Source: Corythucha ciliata
Lineage: Eukaryota > Arthropoda > Insecta > Hemiptera > Tingidae
DNA length: 64,000 nt
Assembly (NCBI GenBank): GCA_038030265.1
Contig: CM075939.1
Coordinates: forward strand, 49,271,253-49,335,252
Direction: 5' to 3'
Below, piece by piece: positions 35,654 through 49,710 of this stretch (position 1 is its first letter; the number at the start of each line of letters is the position of its first letter). The notes beneath the pieces were generated by a model, which did no database searches, was not told where the DNA came from, and saw only the letters and a list, made by a program, of their open reading frames with translations. Both the position numbers and the translations under genes were made by a program.

Positions 35654-35800
35654 CACTGAGGGTGGGTTTATCAATCACTGGATATCTCATGGAATAAGAA
35701 TCCGTCGAATAACTTTACATTATTGTTTGCAAAAGGGCCCGTGGCAACCATACTTATCCCGGCTTTATCCGGGAGTGCATTGATAAACGCACCCTCAGTG
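35654..35800. mobile_element. Short TIR element, 147 bp
   Basis: CACTGAGGGTGGGTTTATCA at the left and the same sequence with one difference at the right, inverted. It follows directly after the tandem repeat. Non-coding; no clear target duplication. Confidence 0.75.
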
Positions 35801-36249
35801 GTTGAGTATGAAAAAAAAAAAATCGAAATGCCCCATTTCGGTGTTCTCCTTTAATATATACTGGCCTGCAAATCATGATGTTCAGTTGATTGCTTTTTTG
35901 TTCTTTTGAATATTTTATTTTGCGTATTTAATATATATTTATACTAGGGTAAATTGATTTATAGATTTCGAACACTCAGTAGGTACATTTTCATGCATTC
36001 ACAATGAATTTAAAGACTGCTTTATTTTGTGAGTGTGGTGGGGGTGATGGCGTATCTTTTGTTGTTTATTCAGTGTGTATTTAACGAATTAATGATGAGC
36101 ACATGCTCATCACTTTGACTTAAATTTAAAAAGTTTCTGATGAAGGGTCAATGAACGAACTAATGAACGAAGATTAACGATGGTTCTTCGTTCACGTAAC
36201 GTCTTATCAATTATGACCTCAATGGGTAAATGTTCATGTTTTAAATCAA

Positions 36250-36600
36250 AATTTATGCTATTTCCAGGGTAGTACAAAACTTTTTAATGTGTGTAAAAAG
36301 TCATACAAAACTCAGGGTTAGTGTTGGGCGTTTCCGTTTTCTGATTTGGTCCACTTTATCAAAGCATAAAGTTGTAGTAGCACAAAATGAATTTAAATGT
36401 CTCCAATTTCTGAGGTAATACAAAACTCGCCGTGGGTTGCACAAAAGTGTACAAAACTCAGAGAAGCAAAATACACAAATTGTGATACCACAGCATAAAG
36501 TTGTAGTAGCACAACACTTTCTCGAATTTAACCAATTTAGGGGTTGATACAAAAAATGTTTTGGGTTGTACAAAATGGTACAAAAGTTGCACAAAACTAT
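36250..36600. repeat. TACAAAACT-rich tandem repeat
   Basis: AGCATAAAGTTGTAGTAGCA occurs twice (about 36363 and 36490), and GTACAAAA-type words occur about ten times, giving a loose unit near 125 bp. Confidence 0.65.
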
Positions 36601-36859
36601 CAAGCTGGTTTCAAGTTGATTCGCGTATGTGCTATCACAACTTTATTGAGCTTGTTTGCCCTCTGTGGTAAGTCAAATTTCCTAAATTTGGGACATGAAT
36701 AAACCGGATGAACTTGACCATTTGACTTGCCTCACTAGACAGGTATCATGGAGCTCAATACGAATATAATGAGCGTCAGTCAGCGACTGCCAGGAGCGTT
36801 TGTCCTGCCTGCTCGTGGCCGGCAGACGGAAATATTTGAATTCAGCTCCAAAAAAAAAC

Positions 36860-38345
36860 AACTATCGAATTAAACTCCTTTCACGAATTGTGTTTCAACG
36901 TTTAGATTCGTGTCCCTAATCCGGGGATTTACCGCTGAGGGCAGACGCCGGCCGTTCAAAAATACCCGTACGAATGAGGCGAGTTACACGACCGAGTTCT
37001 TAGTATTTTGACTACCCACTGAGAGAAAACGTCCCCCAGTATTCATCTCCAAAAGCCTACTGAATGAGCCGTGTTATTAGAATATTTTCTTTCATCTAAT
37101 TCATGTTCCAAATTTAGGGAATTTAACTGGCCACCGAGGTCAAATGTCCAATACATAGCCCCCCCCCCGATAGACACTCATATTTGCATTTAGCATCATA
37201 AAACCTGTCAAATGATACAAGTTTCAGGACTATAATATGTTCATCCGGCTGAATGGGTCTGTCACCAGCTATCGGCGGTCAATAGTGTTTTGTCTAAATA
37301 ACCGCAAAATATCTAGCTGCGGGTCTTTATTTTCGTTAAATTGCAAGTTACGAAGCTTTTTCAAGTGACTACGGAACCCGGTGGGCTAAACCGCAGCCAC
37401 GACTGTAGCGCTCAAAGTCTAGTCAATATATTTTGGAGATAAATATCCACGAAATTGTAAGTTCTCTGGCTGTTTCAGGTCTCAATTTCAGCAACATTGC
37501 AGGTTTCAAAGGTTTTATTTTAGAGGTCGTAGAGCGTAGGCGCTGGGGCTTGCCGTACGACGGCCTGACCAATTAGCCGAGTATAAATGCAAGATTTAAA
37601 GTGGAATGTTTGAGAGTTTGCAAGCTCGGGTCCTTATTTGACTGAAATTACAAGTTTCCTGCATGAACATTTCGAAAGTTATAGTTTGGAGTCTCATGGA
37701 CGCATTGAGAGACCTTCCTTAACTTAAGGCCGCCTTAAAGGGCTTTACAGGTGATGCATTTTAATACACCGCATGATCTTTGCAAAACTTGAGTTAATGC
37801 TCCGATAAGGAATAAGAATCTGAATACGAACATTAATTTCCATGAAATCGCAAGGTTCTGGTATTCATTTTAGCAAAATTGCAAGTTTTGAGTTTTTTTT
37901 GTGTTGAAAAACAGGCTGGCAAGAGGCAAAAGCCTGACGAATAAACTCAAGTTTCTGCCGTGAATTTGTGATTTTTTTTCCAAACTTTTACCCGCGGGAC
38001 TTGCCCCCCCCCCAGCCTAGAAAAGCCCAATAGCGCAATGTCTCAATTTTAGCCGCAAAGTTACCTCCGAAAACTGCGAATAGGCGTTTTTATCAATTTT
38101 ATCCACGGAGAGCAAATTTTTTTTTTTTTTTTCAATACTACACCCGCGAATCATCGCCCTTTTTCTCAATTCCGGTATTGAATTAACGTTTCTTTATTAT
38201 TATTATTATTATTATTATTTTTTTTTTAGCCTCGAGTTGACGCCTGTTGGACCTTCCAAGAACTGGGACTTCGATTATTATCAATTTTAGCTGCGAAGTT
38301 TCATTCAGATACTACGAATTATTTCCTTAATCATTGCGGCCAATT
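36860..38345. repeat. Diffuse degenerate repeats and (TTA)n
   Basis: AAATTGCAAGTT-type words recur irregularly from about 37340 to 37900. Array-C-like units (TCAATTTTAGCCGCAAAG type) occur from 38040. A (TTA)9 microsatellite lies at 38193-38219. No coding content. Confidence 0.45.
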
Positions 38346-40449
38346 ATGACGCTGCATTATGAGAGCTTCTTCTCTCGAGCTTTCTAAAAAAACTCCCAAG
38401 ACACTATTTAAACATTTTTGAATGGATAAGCGGGCAGATCAAGTTTGCTTGGTTGATAATGTAAAATAATGTCAATACTCGTGCAAGCATGTTTCTTCTC
38501 TATTAACCCAATGAAGCGTGAGTACAAGTGAAGAAGTAGTGAAGCATGTAATCCAATCTTCCTATAAAGGCAAAATATATCCTTTTCTACAAACTAGAGG
38601 GTTGGGTTGCTCTTTTTTCTGTCTATTTTATTTCTGACTTTTTCCTCATATACGTACATATATATTTGTTTTTTTTTCTCCACGCTAGTTATATATATCC
38701 AAAATAAAATATGAAAACTGAGTCGAATTACCAATAAAATTGAATCGAAATGATATTCACATCCCTTTTCATTTATTTAAGAATAAAATAAGTTTTATTC
38801 CCGTCCCCCAAAGAGCAAGATTCAATTTTGCCATCGTTATTTTTTACGAGATTCTCGAATTTTCATAACAAACCCTACCCCCTCATCCACACTTTCCCAC
38901 CAATATAAAGGCGACTGTGTAGGCCCCCTTGATAAGAGAGCTTTGGTACTCTCCGCTACGTGAAAATTAATTATGCAGCCGTTGTCCTCACTTTAAACTC
39001 ATTTGCGTGGCTTAATTGAATAGAAGCGTTGTGCCGTTGAGTTCCGTACATTTTACAGCTATTCTAAGCTCTTTGCTTGAGTCCACGGGTTGTCCATTCT
39101 TGTAGACGTAAAGATGAGAAAAATCCCGTGGAATACGTTTTCACAATAATGTTGATGAACGCGAATAAGATGAGAGCGTTCACATTCTGTACTCACAAGA
39201 AAAAAAGTATTTCCGAGTCCGAAGTGAAAACGAATTTCCTATAACCGTGTAGTAATTAAGTTTTGAAAATATCCCAGAACGCAATAACAGGTGAAAACTT
39301 TTTCTCCCCCTCCCCTTCATACACACCAGTGTGAATGCTTAAAAACCAGTCAGGAATTATTGAAAAACGAATAGAATCTAAAGAAAAGGGGTCTCGACCT
39401 CTCTACCAAAGTCTAGCGGGTCACGTGAACACCCCTGCTCTTTATCAAAAACTCCGCATCAATCTATTTTTTCAATTCTACCTCTTGACTAATGCAAACA
39501 CTTATTTTTACCAACTCACTCACTCCAATTTTCTGCCAAACTGACTAAAGGCTTAGTAAAGGTAAGGGGGATGGGTGCGTTTTAGGTGTATTTGCCGAGG
39601 AAATTTAAGGAGTAACCACCCTTCCGCGAATATTTAATAATTTGTTTGAGAGCCTTTCTATTTGTCCGTTAGAATTTAAAGAAAACCCAAAAACGGCAAG
39701 GAGATGCGCTGAGACAAGGAAATATAATTTATCGTGAGCGCCTGAGGACAGCAGGGCCAAACTCTGGCGAAAGAGAAATCCAGCGGTTGTTCATCACGTT
39801 TTTTTTATTTTTTACGCTTGCTTCATAATATCCTGTCTGTTCACCCCCTCCCTTTCTTTCTTTTTTCATCATTGGTTGGAAAAACTTTTATGACTTACAG
39901 TCCAATCCGTTGCTGTGTATATGCAAATGTCTTAATATTAACTTGCCGATGGAAATGGGCTCTGTGGAGATTGGCAAAAGTACCCGACGGGCCATATTTC
40001 CCCGCGTAGGCAGGTTATTACACGCAGTGGGCGAGAGATGATGATGCATCGTAAAATTCATGAGGCAAAGATTAGTTATAGGTGGAAAACCATGGTAAAG
40101 CTATTTCATTGCCCCGTACTCCACCACCAACACAAGATTCCACTTTCGGCAGAAAATTAACGACAAAATTGTCCTGAAACAGGAAAATAATGAAAAAAGA
40201 ATGAGTCTTAAAATCGATAGTGCTCTGGGAACTACGCTATGAACTTTAGGAGGTCTTCGTCAATGCTATTCTGAGGCAAATATTCAAATAATAACGAAGC
40301 AACAATTGGTTGTTCACGAGAGCGAAATTGACGGCATATTATTTCGGATGAACCTCCGCGTGTTTCTCAGTGAAAAAACCAGTTTTGACCGTTCTTCGGA
40401 AAGTTATCGCGTGTGACCGTGGGGTGGGCAGAATATGTCAGACGTTCTA
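38346..40449. other. No recognisable gene
   Basis: Unassigned AT-rich DNA. Confidence 0.5.
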
Positions 40450-43045
40450 GAATCTAGAGACCCCAGAAAAGGATCTGGTAGCTCATTAAATGAGAAATAG
40501 GCGCAATAAATCGTCAAATTCTTCCCGGAAACTGAGTTTTCACAAAAAGGGCAGTAATCCATCAAAAATTAACATATTCGTTCGGAAATTATCGGTCTTA
40601 TCATTCTATTCCTGATTTTCTCTCCAAAAACTGACAATTCTATTCAGACTTGTTCTATTAACAGACAATTCGATTTCCCCGGAAATCGATACTTGGCATT
40701 CAAATATAAAAGGTGTCAAACTTTTCATCAACGTCTTGTCTGAGAGACGTACATTTTCAACATTTTTTTTTTCCGAAGAATAACGGTTTTTAACTCAAAA
40801 CTGACGTTTTTTAACAAAAAAAAAAAACTGAATATTTTACTTCAAAACTGACGTTTTCTTGCCAAAGCCGAAGTGTTTACGCCTAAACTTAAAACTTCAC
40901 AGCACAACTATTAAGAGCCAGGGCTTTACCTCAAAAACTGATGAATTTGTCCTGAAAATGCCGGGTTTAACCCAAAACGGATGAGAAACGAGTGATCTCA
41001 CCAATGCGGAACTTGCATGAATGCGCGATATGGAAAAAATTATACGGGTGGATTGGCACATGCCGGGCAAGGATATCAACGGTAGTTGCAGCCCGATTGG
41101 TGCGTCTGGTGATTTTTAAATTCAAAGTTCTTCAGGAGGGGGATGGAACGAGGGGAAATGTCGTTAATGTGCAGTTGTGAAGCATTTGAGGGAATTCTAA
41201 AATGTCGTCTTCCTCCATCCATTTCATTAACTGCCCTTTGACTTAATCAACCCCCCCACTCAAATTGTTAAAAATTCATCGCTAAAAACCCTTGATTGAT
41301 TTCATTGTTTAATGTGGGCAATAATTGTCTTGTTGAAGAGCCCTCTTCAAGAAACACCAGTGCTTGAAAAATGTGCAAATTTTCCCATTAACAAACACTC
41401 TGTATTAAAAACTGCAGATTTTATCCTTCGAACTGGCGACTTTACTCGAAAAAACGTACAATTTCTCGCCAAAGCAGACGTGCCCCCCTCCACACACTAA
41501 CTGAAGATTTTACTCCAAAACTGGCAATTTTAACCTGAAACTAAACTTTACTTTTCCATTCCAAAAATGAATATTTTACACCCGAAATGACAACTTCCCC
41601 AAAAATTAGATAAATTTACTCCAAGACTGACATTGTCACACTTTAACTAAAGATTTCCCCAAAACGGATGATTTTAGGTCATTCTGCCTTGAAAACAGGC
41701 AATTTCACCACCAAAAAAAAATGACGAATTCATCCCAAATGTAACGATTTTATACGGCAAAGCTGATGTGTTGCCCCATAACTGATGACGTCAATACAAA
41801 ACTGGTGATTTTACCCCAAAACTGACTATTTTAACTCCAAAACTAACGATTTCAATTCAAAAACGTTCCTAAACTGACGATTTTACCCTGAAACTTGCGG
41901 TTCCACTAAAAAAAATATCAATTTACCTCAAAACTGAATATTTCACTTCAAAACCGACATTTTACTTCGTTGTGACGATTTCAAGAGTTGAGTAGCCATA
42001 ATTGCCATTTTCAGGGCGCATAAAGTCAGTCTTTCCAGTTTTAGGCGCGAGTAGTACCTACGTCCCAAATCAAGGCGAGAACAGCCAGGTTGACCATTTT
42101 CAGCGCTCTGGAGTGGTCTAGTTTGCTGTTTTCAGGGCAGGAGTCACTTGTTGAGTCATTTTTAGAACTCGATTCGTCAGGTTACCCATTTTCGGAGCTT
42201 GTAAAGTAAGTTCCTGTAATTTCTAGGGTTCGAAAATAGTGATTTTAGCTATTTTCAAGACACGGATCGTCAGTTCTGCCATTTTCAGGGCTCAAACAGT
42301 CCATCAAGCAGAGGCCATGAAGTTTGACCATTCCTACGGTGCACAAATTGTCGATTTCGCCATTTTCAGTGCAGGAATCATCTTTTTAGGTATTTCCAGG
42401 GCGTGTGAAGTCATTTTGGCTGTTTTCAGAACTTGATTTTTGGTCATTTTGGTCATATTTGGCGCAAGAATAGCCAGTTTGATCATTTTATAGCTCACGA
42501 ATGGTTGATTTAGCTAATTTCGGGCGGTAATCATGATCTTTTTAGGCCTTTTCAGAAATTCACCAATCGCCAGTTTAACCATTTTTATAACGCGAATCGT
42601 CAGTTTTGTGTTTATTTTAGTTTATGTTAGTTTTGTGTTTGTAGTTTATGTTAGTTTAGCCATTTTTATAGTGGGATTAGCTAGTTTTTAAGCTATTTTC
42701 AGGCAGCGAAAAGGCTGTCAAACCAGTTTTAGCAGATGCAAGCACACCATTTCTCTAGCACCTCTCCTGAGCAAATCCTGAATCCGCGGGTGCCTACGAA
42801 AATGACATTTTATGGCGCAAAAACGGTGAATTTGGCCTTTGAATTATGTCACCCTTGCGATATTCGTTTTGTGAGCGACAAAACCCTTGAAATTGATTTT
42901 TTACTAGCGAAATCCGAGAATTTTTTTTTTTTAATGAGCACCGACGATACACAATGTGGTTATCCTGAAATATTTATACTTTCAGAATGCATATCTAGGG
43001 GTGGACAACTGCCCCACTGAGTCTGCGCTTTTGAGTCTAAGGTAG
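40450..43045 (+). repeat. Composite repeat family, copy 2
   Basis: Colinear with 7925-10165, including left landmark CTAGAGACCCCAGAAAAGG, array A, array B and right landmark CTAGGGGTGGACAACTGCCC. Compared with copy 1 it has about 400 extra bases at roughly 40985-41388 without repeat units, which is either an insertion here or a deletion in copy 1. Not flanked by the hAT-like ends that enclose copy 1. Confidence 0.82.
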
Positions 43046-44929
43046 GAGAGCTACCTACCCCTGCCCCCCTAATTACAGGCTGAAATTATCTGTGAATAAA
43101 CGTTTTAGGTGGAGAATAGTAAGATTCCCAGCAGATGTCACCAATTGTATGACCGTACATTTTCCGAGCAACATTTTACAGGGTTTCCAGCAACATTGGT
43201 ATGCTCATAGGTTAGTAGATAAACAGACCAGTCAAAATTTACGCCACTAGAACGTTATTATTATACTCTTCTCTAACCCGATCCTATTCCTAATTTTTTT
43301 TTTATAATCAAATGAATAATTTATAGGACAGAGCACATCAGCCATGCCAACGAGTAGATGAGAGAAATACAGTGGCTCGGCCCCCCTGGGGTTTTGGCTT
43401 ATGTTTACTCTTTCCACAACGCATCTCATTATCCCCTCCGAGCTTTATGTAAACTTTAGCTTTTTCCCATCAACGCAAACCGCACATTGTGGGGTGGACA
43501 CCGTGACCGGTGAGGGAACCGACCTTATAATACTGAACTTGTATAGTCATCGTGTTGGTGTTGTTGAGAAAATTCAAGATTCACCGTAGGGCGGGAGGAC
43601 CACAAAAACTGCACCGAGATTACCCCCTGGCTGCCTCGCCGGCGAATGAATATTGAAAGAGAGGGATTAGAGATAATTGGCTTAGAATCAATTCTAAGCG
43701 CATTACGCTGTCAGAAACAAGCATGAAAGATCAAGGTACATGGATTTTGAAGAGATATGCTCCTTAGAGGGTGGGGGAGAACTTTGCAATGTTTTTACAA
43801 AATTGATCAGTTACAACTGGTTAAGTTATGAGAGAAAGAGGCATGACCATTCCATGTCATTGATGCATTCTTCTGTTCGACTTACGAGCGAAGTCCTTGT
43901 TACTTTGAGGAAAAAATCAGTGCAGTGTATTCCAGGGTTAAACGTCGAAATTTAAAGTTCTATGTACAACTTCTGAGTTAGTTAAACTGAAACAAACAAG
44001 AAAACGGTGAACTATGCGTTTCTTGCTGCTGAAGGCACCCATTTACGACTTTTATATCTTGATTAGAAGCTTGTGCACTTTGGACGGTGTGATTGTGTGT
44101 GTTGTCTGAGCGAGAGAGAGAATTAGAACATCTCCTCCGCTTGCAGGAAACTGTTACGACGGTCGTAAAAGTGTACTTTGTGTGGTAGAAACAGAAAATG
44201 TTGTTAAAGAGTGGGGTGAGGGTGAGATAGATGTGGTTTTAGACAAGCTTCACATAAGGATGGGAAATAAACGCCGCCCTTTTAAAAAACACAAACGGTG
44301 GGTTATTGCAAAATATAGGTTGGAGGAGTGGAGCGGAAGGCTATATACAAAAGGAAAATTCTAATAACAGGATGGTTTTTAGATAAAAACCTCTCTTATA
44401 ATCTCTTATTTTTTCCTGTTTTTCTCACTTTTTCCCCTCCCCCACCACTAACAACTTCTACAGGGTGGACTGAAACGGATTAAGCACGTGAAACAGCCCT
44501 AGTGCCCCTTATATTCTTCACCCTCACACTCGGTATCCAACCTCTCGAGGGAAAATTAATATCACGTAGGCAGCCGGGAAAGTCATAAATTTCACTCTAT
44601 GTTTGCTAATTCACAGTCCATTGCACTTATCTGCTCTTTTGAAGCCAAGTCAGCAATAAAAATGTAGGTATACGTATTATAGGAATGAGTATTCTGTAGC
44701 ACGGCTGGGAGGGAGGGGGGGCTTCTGTGACTACTTACACGCAGCGTGTATATCATTACCTCCTTTTTCCGGCATGAATTCCGTTATAGTGAGTGTATAA
44801 AAATGATCTAGATTCAGAAGCGTACCAATGTGACGGTAACCCCCCCCCCCCATTTTCAACAATCCATCCAGTTGGGAAGAATCCCTCGAAAAGATCACAG
44901 ATTGATTGATTAACGTCAAATTAGCATAA
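43046..44929. other. No recognisable gene
   Basis: Unassigned DNA with small G/C homopolymers; short open frames only. Confidence 0.5.
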
Positions 44930-45990
44930 GAAAAAGCACTGGTTCGCAGCTGAAATTGAAAAAAAGTTATTATTTGGGAACGAAAAATGAGAAAAAGCGC
45001 TAATTCATTACGAAAATTAAGAAAATTGCTCATTTTCACTCATAATTGAAACCAATATCTGTCTAAACTGAATTTCGCTCGGTTGTCTATGTTGCAAAAT
45101 TGATTTCGCGGGGCGTTGGCTCACGCAATAAAGCATTTTTGGGGTAACAAAAACCAAGTTTGAATGAAATTGAGTAGGTGCACTAATGAGTTCAAGTACT
45201 AAACTAAAATATCAGAAAAAGCGATAATATCTGAAGCTCAAATTGCGAGACAGCGCCCATGTTTTAGGGCGAAAATGGAAAGAAGCGCAAATTTGCAGTT
45301 AAAAATTAGAAAAAGGCGCTATTTTGTGGATGTAATGATGAGAAAAGGGACCAATTCACGAATAAACTTGAGAAAAAGCGACAATGTTTGGCTAAAACTA
45401 AGAAAAAGTGCTAACTTGCTGATAAATACAAGAAAAAGCGTTAACCCGTGGCTTTTAACTGAGAAAGAGGGTTAATTTGCGGGTGAAATTTACAGGAAGC
45501 GCTATAGCTGTTGGTTACTGTTGGTTGGAATAAGCCGATAAAAAGCGGTATTTCGCGGATAAATTGGACAAAAAAGTCTAAAATTCGATCTTTTGGGCGA
45601 GCCAATGGTGATATCAGTCAGAAAAAAACATCCTATTAGGCCTCTTGTGTAAGATTTTATCACATTTTAAAAGTCGCCGACGTTTCGTTCATATCCAGAC
45701 ATGTTCACGGCAGTTTAGGCCTGTCAAAGCGAAAATTCACGGCTAAAATTGAGAAAAATTGCAATCTCACGGATAATTTTATAAAATTGCGTTAACTCGT
45801 TGCCAAAATTGCGAGAATAAGGGCTGACTCACTGGTGAAAATAAGGAAAAGTGCCTACTCACGGTTAAAATTTAGCGATAAAGGCCTAATTCGCGGCGGC
45901 TGAAATCTAGTTTGGAAGCTAATTACGGGAAACAATTGAGAAAAAGCGATCGAGCCTCGGTTTCGAGCCCCGGTTGGTAACTTCGTGACT
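44930..45990 (-). repeat. Degenerate array C
   Basis: Units like GCTAATTCGCGGCTAAAATT followed by GAGAAAAA recur at about 30 bp, clearest at 45281-45480. Because 30 is a multiple of three, one frame stays open and shows a ten-residue periodicity (RKSANLLINT type); this is a by-product, not a gene. Confidence 0.7.
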
Positions 45991-48856
45991 AAAATTACAA
46001 AAGAGCCTCCACAAAGTATATTCCTTTTTTTCTAAGGAGATTTCCACCCTCGTGGACCTACGTCTACCCCGATTACTATTACTTTTCGAAGCAAAATTGT
46101 CAGTTAAAACGTACTTGGCGGTCTCTTGGGCAAGAACTGAGTTTCTGGTGAGAATAGTGTCCTCTTCGGGACTATTTTTTCACTTATTCTTTGGTGGGCT
46201 CTAACTGATCATTTCTATCCCTTTAACTATGGACGTAAACAAGAATTCAACCATATATAAGTGCGTAGAACCCCTGCAATACGACTATTCCACTAATCCG
46301 GATTACTCGCAAAAAGAATTTTGAAAAGAAATGACCGCCAGCCCCCTTCCCCTTTCCATCACCAAACACACAAACGAACTTAGTACATGACCTTTTTTGC
46401 ACTATGGGTGACGTGGAGATTTCAGGGGCTCAATAACACCGGAAGTCCGTTCTCCTCTCGTTGGTCACAGCAATAAAAATAGAGCAAATGCTGTTTCTGA
46501 ATCCCTCGAATCCCAAATCAGAGGCTTATATAACTCAATTATTTTGCAAAATTAGGAATCGAAATGAAGTATTGAAAGGAGATAATAGTCCGGCAAATAG
46601 TAGTAGGACTAAATGAAATCCGAGATTCTGATGATATTCATCTATCACCAATGCAATCCACCAACCGTTTCATAATCAAGGAAGTAATTAAAACCCTACG
46701 CACAGAATTGAAAAGAGCTGCACCTACGCAATATCACTCAAGAACTTTACTGACCTTTACACAGAGTTCCATTTTGTGATGGTCAGGAAACTCAGGTTTA
46801 TGTAAACTCTCGGCTTTGTTGGGATTACTTTATATCTTGAAATTACTGGCATGGCTACAGTTGGAATGAGAGGGGGAGGGGGGTCTTGGAATTTCATTCT
46901 CCATTTTGAAATTGCTGTAAAACTGGTGGAAAAACATAATTGAATGGTTGGTATTTTCACCGCGAAGAAGAAAGGATTTCACGCTTCTTTCCGCCGGGGA
47001 AAAAAAATATATATATCGTACGTAGATACAAGGGCTGGGCTTTGATTTCAATCTCCCGTGTTTTTCTCCGTCAGACCTTTTATGTTATTTAAATTCAAAC
47101 CACTTCTGTTCTAAACAGATGGTACTACCAAAATCAATGATCTCCTTCTCCCCCCTCCCCGCTCACCATTCTTGACACAGTCGAAATTCTCATCACTCGC
47201 ACAGTTATCATCAAAATTGGCCTTCCCCTCCAAAATATACTCTCTCAGCACTTCACTCAAAATTTCAATTTGTCTGATTCACAATAAAGTTTCTTTCAGA
47301 CACCCTCTTCATTTGAAACGAATCTCTTTGAACCATCAACCAAAAGCACCCCCACCCATCGTTCATCATTAAGGATCAAGGGGTGGGGGGTGAACAGAGT
47401 AAAAGGCAATAAACATTTTTAAAGAGTCGCTCTGTATTTTGGTGAAGGCTTTTAGTTTGAGTATTTTCCGTTGAGCAAATTTTATTGGAATGTAGGGCCG
47501 GTGAGCGGGTCGACTAAAAAATTGAAATTTTTCTGTATTATTCTATTCGTTATGACCGAATGTTTCAATGTTGATAAAATGAACGGAATTGGAACTATAC
47601 GAATCCTGAAATTGCATGTAATTATACATAGTGGTGAGGCGGGGAGGTTGGAGGTTGAGAGCATCGTATTTTTCGGCTGGGCTATTCCAATAAATCCCAG
47701 TACTTTGGGATATTAGATTCAGTGTACGCTGGAGTTGTATACAAAGAAATTAAATTACAGTGCAAATGTGTGCTGAAGTGACCTTACTTTTGTAATTGTG
47801 TAATAAATCTGCGGGCGTGCTGTACGCAACACACAAATGTATTTTTATTTAGGGCATCACTTCATCAGCTCTGGTTGTACTTATAGAACAATCATAAGAG
47901 TTATTGTTATTATTAAAATACTCACGCTTGCTTGATGCACAGGTGGTCAAATATTTTATTTCGCGCCGGCTCTAGTGAAAAAAACAGAACCTTTTCCTCC
48001 CCTGCTACCGTACAATTGAAAAAGAAACAAAATTGAAGGAAAATATACTATTGTTTCGAACGGTACGAAACAAAAGGCAAATCCGGGCTACCGATTTGGA
48101 AGATTACGCCCCCCACCCTTCAAATCGCCGGTTTATTCTTTCAAATTATATGAACCGTTACGTGCTCGGCTACATACAACAAGTGAAGCTGAGACGCAGG
48201 AACGAGAAGGGCTGAAAATCCACCTTCGGAATTTTCTCCTCCGCGCCAACCCTTCCAACCACCACCCCTCCCACAACAACTATGCCACCGTCGAGGGGTT
48301 TGTCACTGCCTCCACCACCGTGCGTATAGCCCACTGAAACACCGTGTGGAGTTCGTGCGATGCGCTCGCCCTTTGCGTTTGCACCACCACCCCGGGCCCC
48401 CGACGTCTTCACCACCCGGTGGGAATACTGACGTCCCTGACGAGACTGCAGGGTGTCATTCCCTTACTCGAACCATGACGATAGGTTCTCATCACTAGCG
48501 ATCAAAAAATAGTGCATTCGTACTATATATTTTTGCTGCGAATTGTCCTGTCTCTTTCCTAATACCATTCAGCCCTTAAGGCTAAATTCCATAGGCCTCT
48601 AGAGAGATTCTGTGTCAAGAGATCGCGCCACAGCGCTCGCCAAACGATTCTACTTCTCACGGTCGCAAAAATTCGTCGATTTTGTTTTTGTAAATTGATT
48701 TCTACTCATTGATGCCAAAAATTTTAAGGAAATTGGGTCGCTGATCTTTATAATGATTCTAGCTCATAAAATTTTAAATTCAAAATTTGAAAAAATAAAT
48801 TTTTGGAGAAAACTGGATTATGCCACGAAGCAGCGTAAAATCTTGAATACGAAATG
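45991..48856. other. No recognisable gene; GC-rich patch at 48190-48430
   Basis: Mostly unassigned AT-rich DNA. 48190-48430 is markedly GC-rich with an 81-codon Gly/Val-rich minus-strand frame. I see no homology or splice context that would support an exon. Confidence 0.4.
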
Positions 48857-48999
48857 TATTTTGTTTTTTATTTTGGTCCAGAAACATCGTCCGAAAGAGA
48901 AAAATGCGACATCAAAAAGAATAGCCGCCCCAAGGCGAGGGTAGTCATGGTGGTGTGTACGGGAGGGGTCACTCGAACGCCTTCTCAGCTTAGCTCCTT
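48857..48999 (+). repeat. Conserved 143-bp core, copy 1
   Basis: Identical base for base to the reverse complement of 57856-57998. Homology continues weakly for about 60 bp to the right (CTCCAGGAATGAGTTTCC against CTCCAGAAATTAGTTTCA) and fades to the left. Three different frames stay open across it, none resembling a known protein. It could be a SINE-like body, a small RNA gene or a gene-converted segment. Confidence 0.7.
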
Positions 49000-49624
49000 C
49001 CTTTGCACACACGCTCCAGGAATGAGTTTCCAACATGCGCTCATTCTTTATTTGTTAGAACAATTATGAATATTAGGCTCACTAAATTCCTTTTTTATTT
49101 ATTACGTTCAGCTTCCGTGGCTAGTACTTACATTTTCTGACATTCGAAAAAGGCGAGGATGGGGATAGTGATTTGGAAATATCAAGTTGAAAGTTGATGT
49201 AATTACACGCTTTCGTCGAATTAGGTACCTGTTATATGTAGGTACATATTTACTATAAAATACATTATGCTATATTCACCGCTCACCAGCGCTAAAATTA
49301 TTGTTCTTATCCTTTATTGAAATGGACACGGAAGGTAGTATTTGTTTTCAATTTGGAGCTCCACCGATTGAGCAAAAACTCGAAGTCTGTTAGATGCATC
49401 ACAAAATCCTTTGCTTACTGAGGGGGGGGGGGTTCCACTCCCACATCCCACCCCCTCTCGTTTTACCAGTAGGGGTGGAAACTGGAAACGTCAGTTCTGT
49501 AGCTTGGCGATTGTAGCTAAGGGGTACGAAATCTGGAGGCGTTTCAGAGAAACATTGAGTCCGGTACTCCATGTGATTTGTTGTTGTCGTTTGACAACAA
49601 ACTACAACAAAGGTTTTCTGCAAT

Positions 49625-49710
49625 GAGGAAGTTCATGTATTAAAAATGTTGGTCAGTGACACTTTTTTACTGTGAACTACGGCTAAATATTTCGACGGTG
49701 ATGAGGAGGC
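49625..49710 (+). repeat. Segment shared with 28380-28470
   Basis: See the minus-strand counterpart; it lies about 240 bp upstream of the second THAP remnant. Confidence 0.55.

Noticed and set aside
45275..45475. 66-codon frame with a ten-residue repeat
   Set aside because: A consequence of the 30-bp period of array C; the repeats drift in length on both sides.
48170..48415. GC-rich 81-codon frame, possible host exon
   Set aside because: Low-complexity Gly/Val-rich translation, no splice or homology support.
48854..49069. Shared 'protein' in the two inverted core copies
   Set aside because: Three frames stay open equally well over the core, and the frames diverge outside it, so conservation is at the DNA or RNA level if at all.
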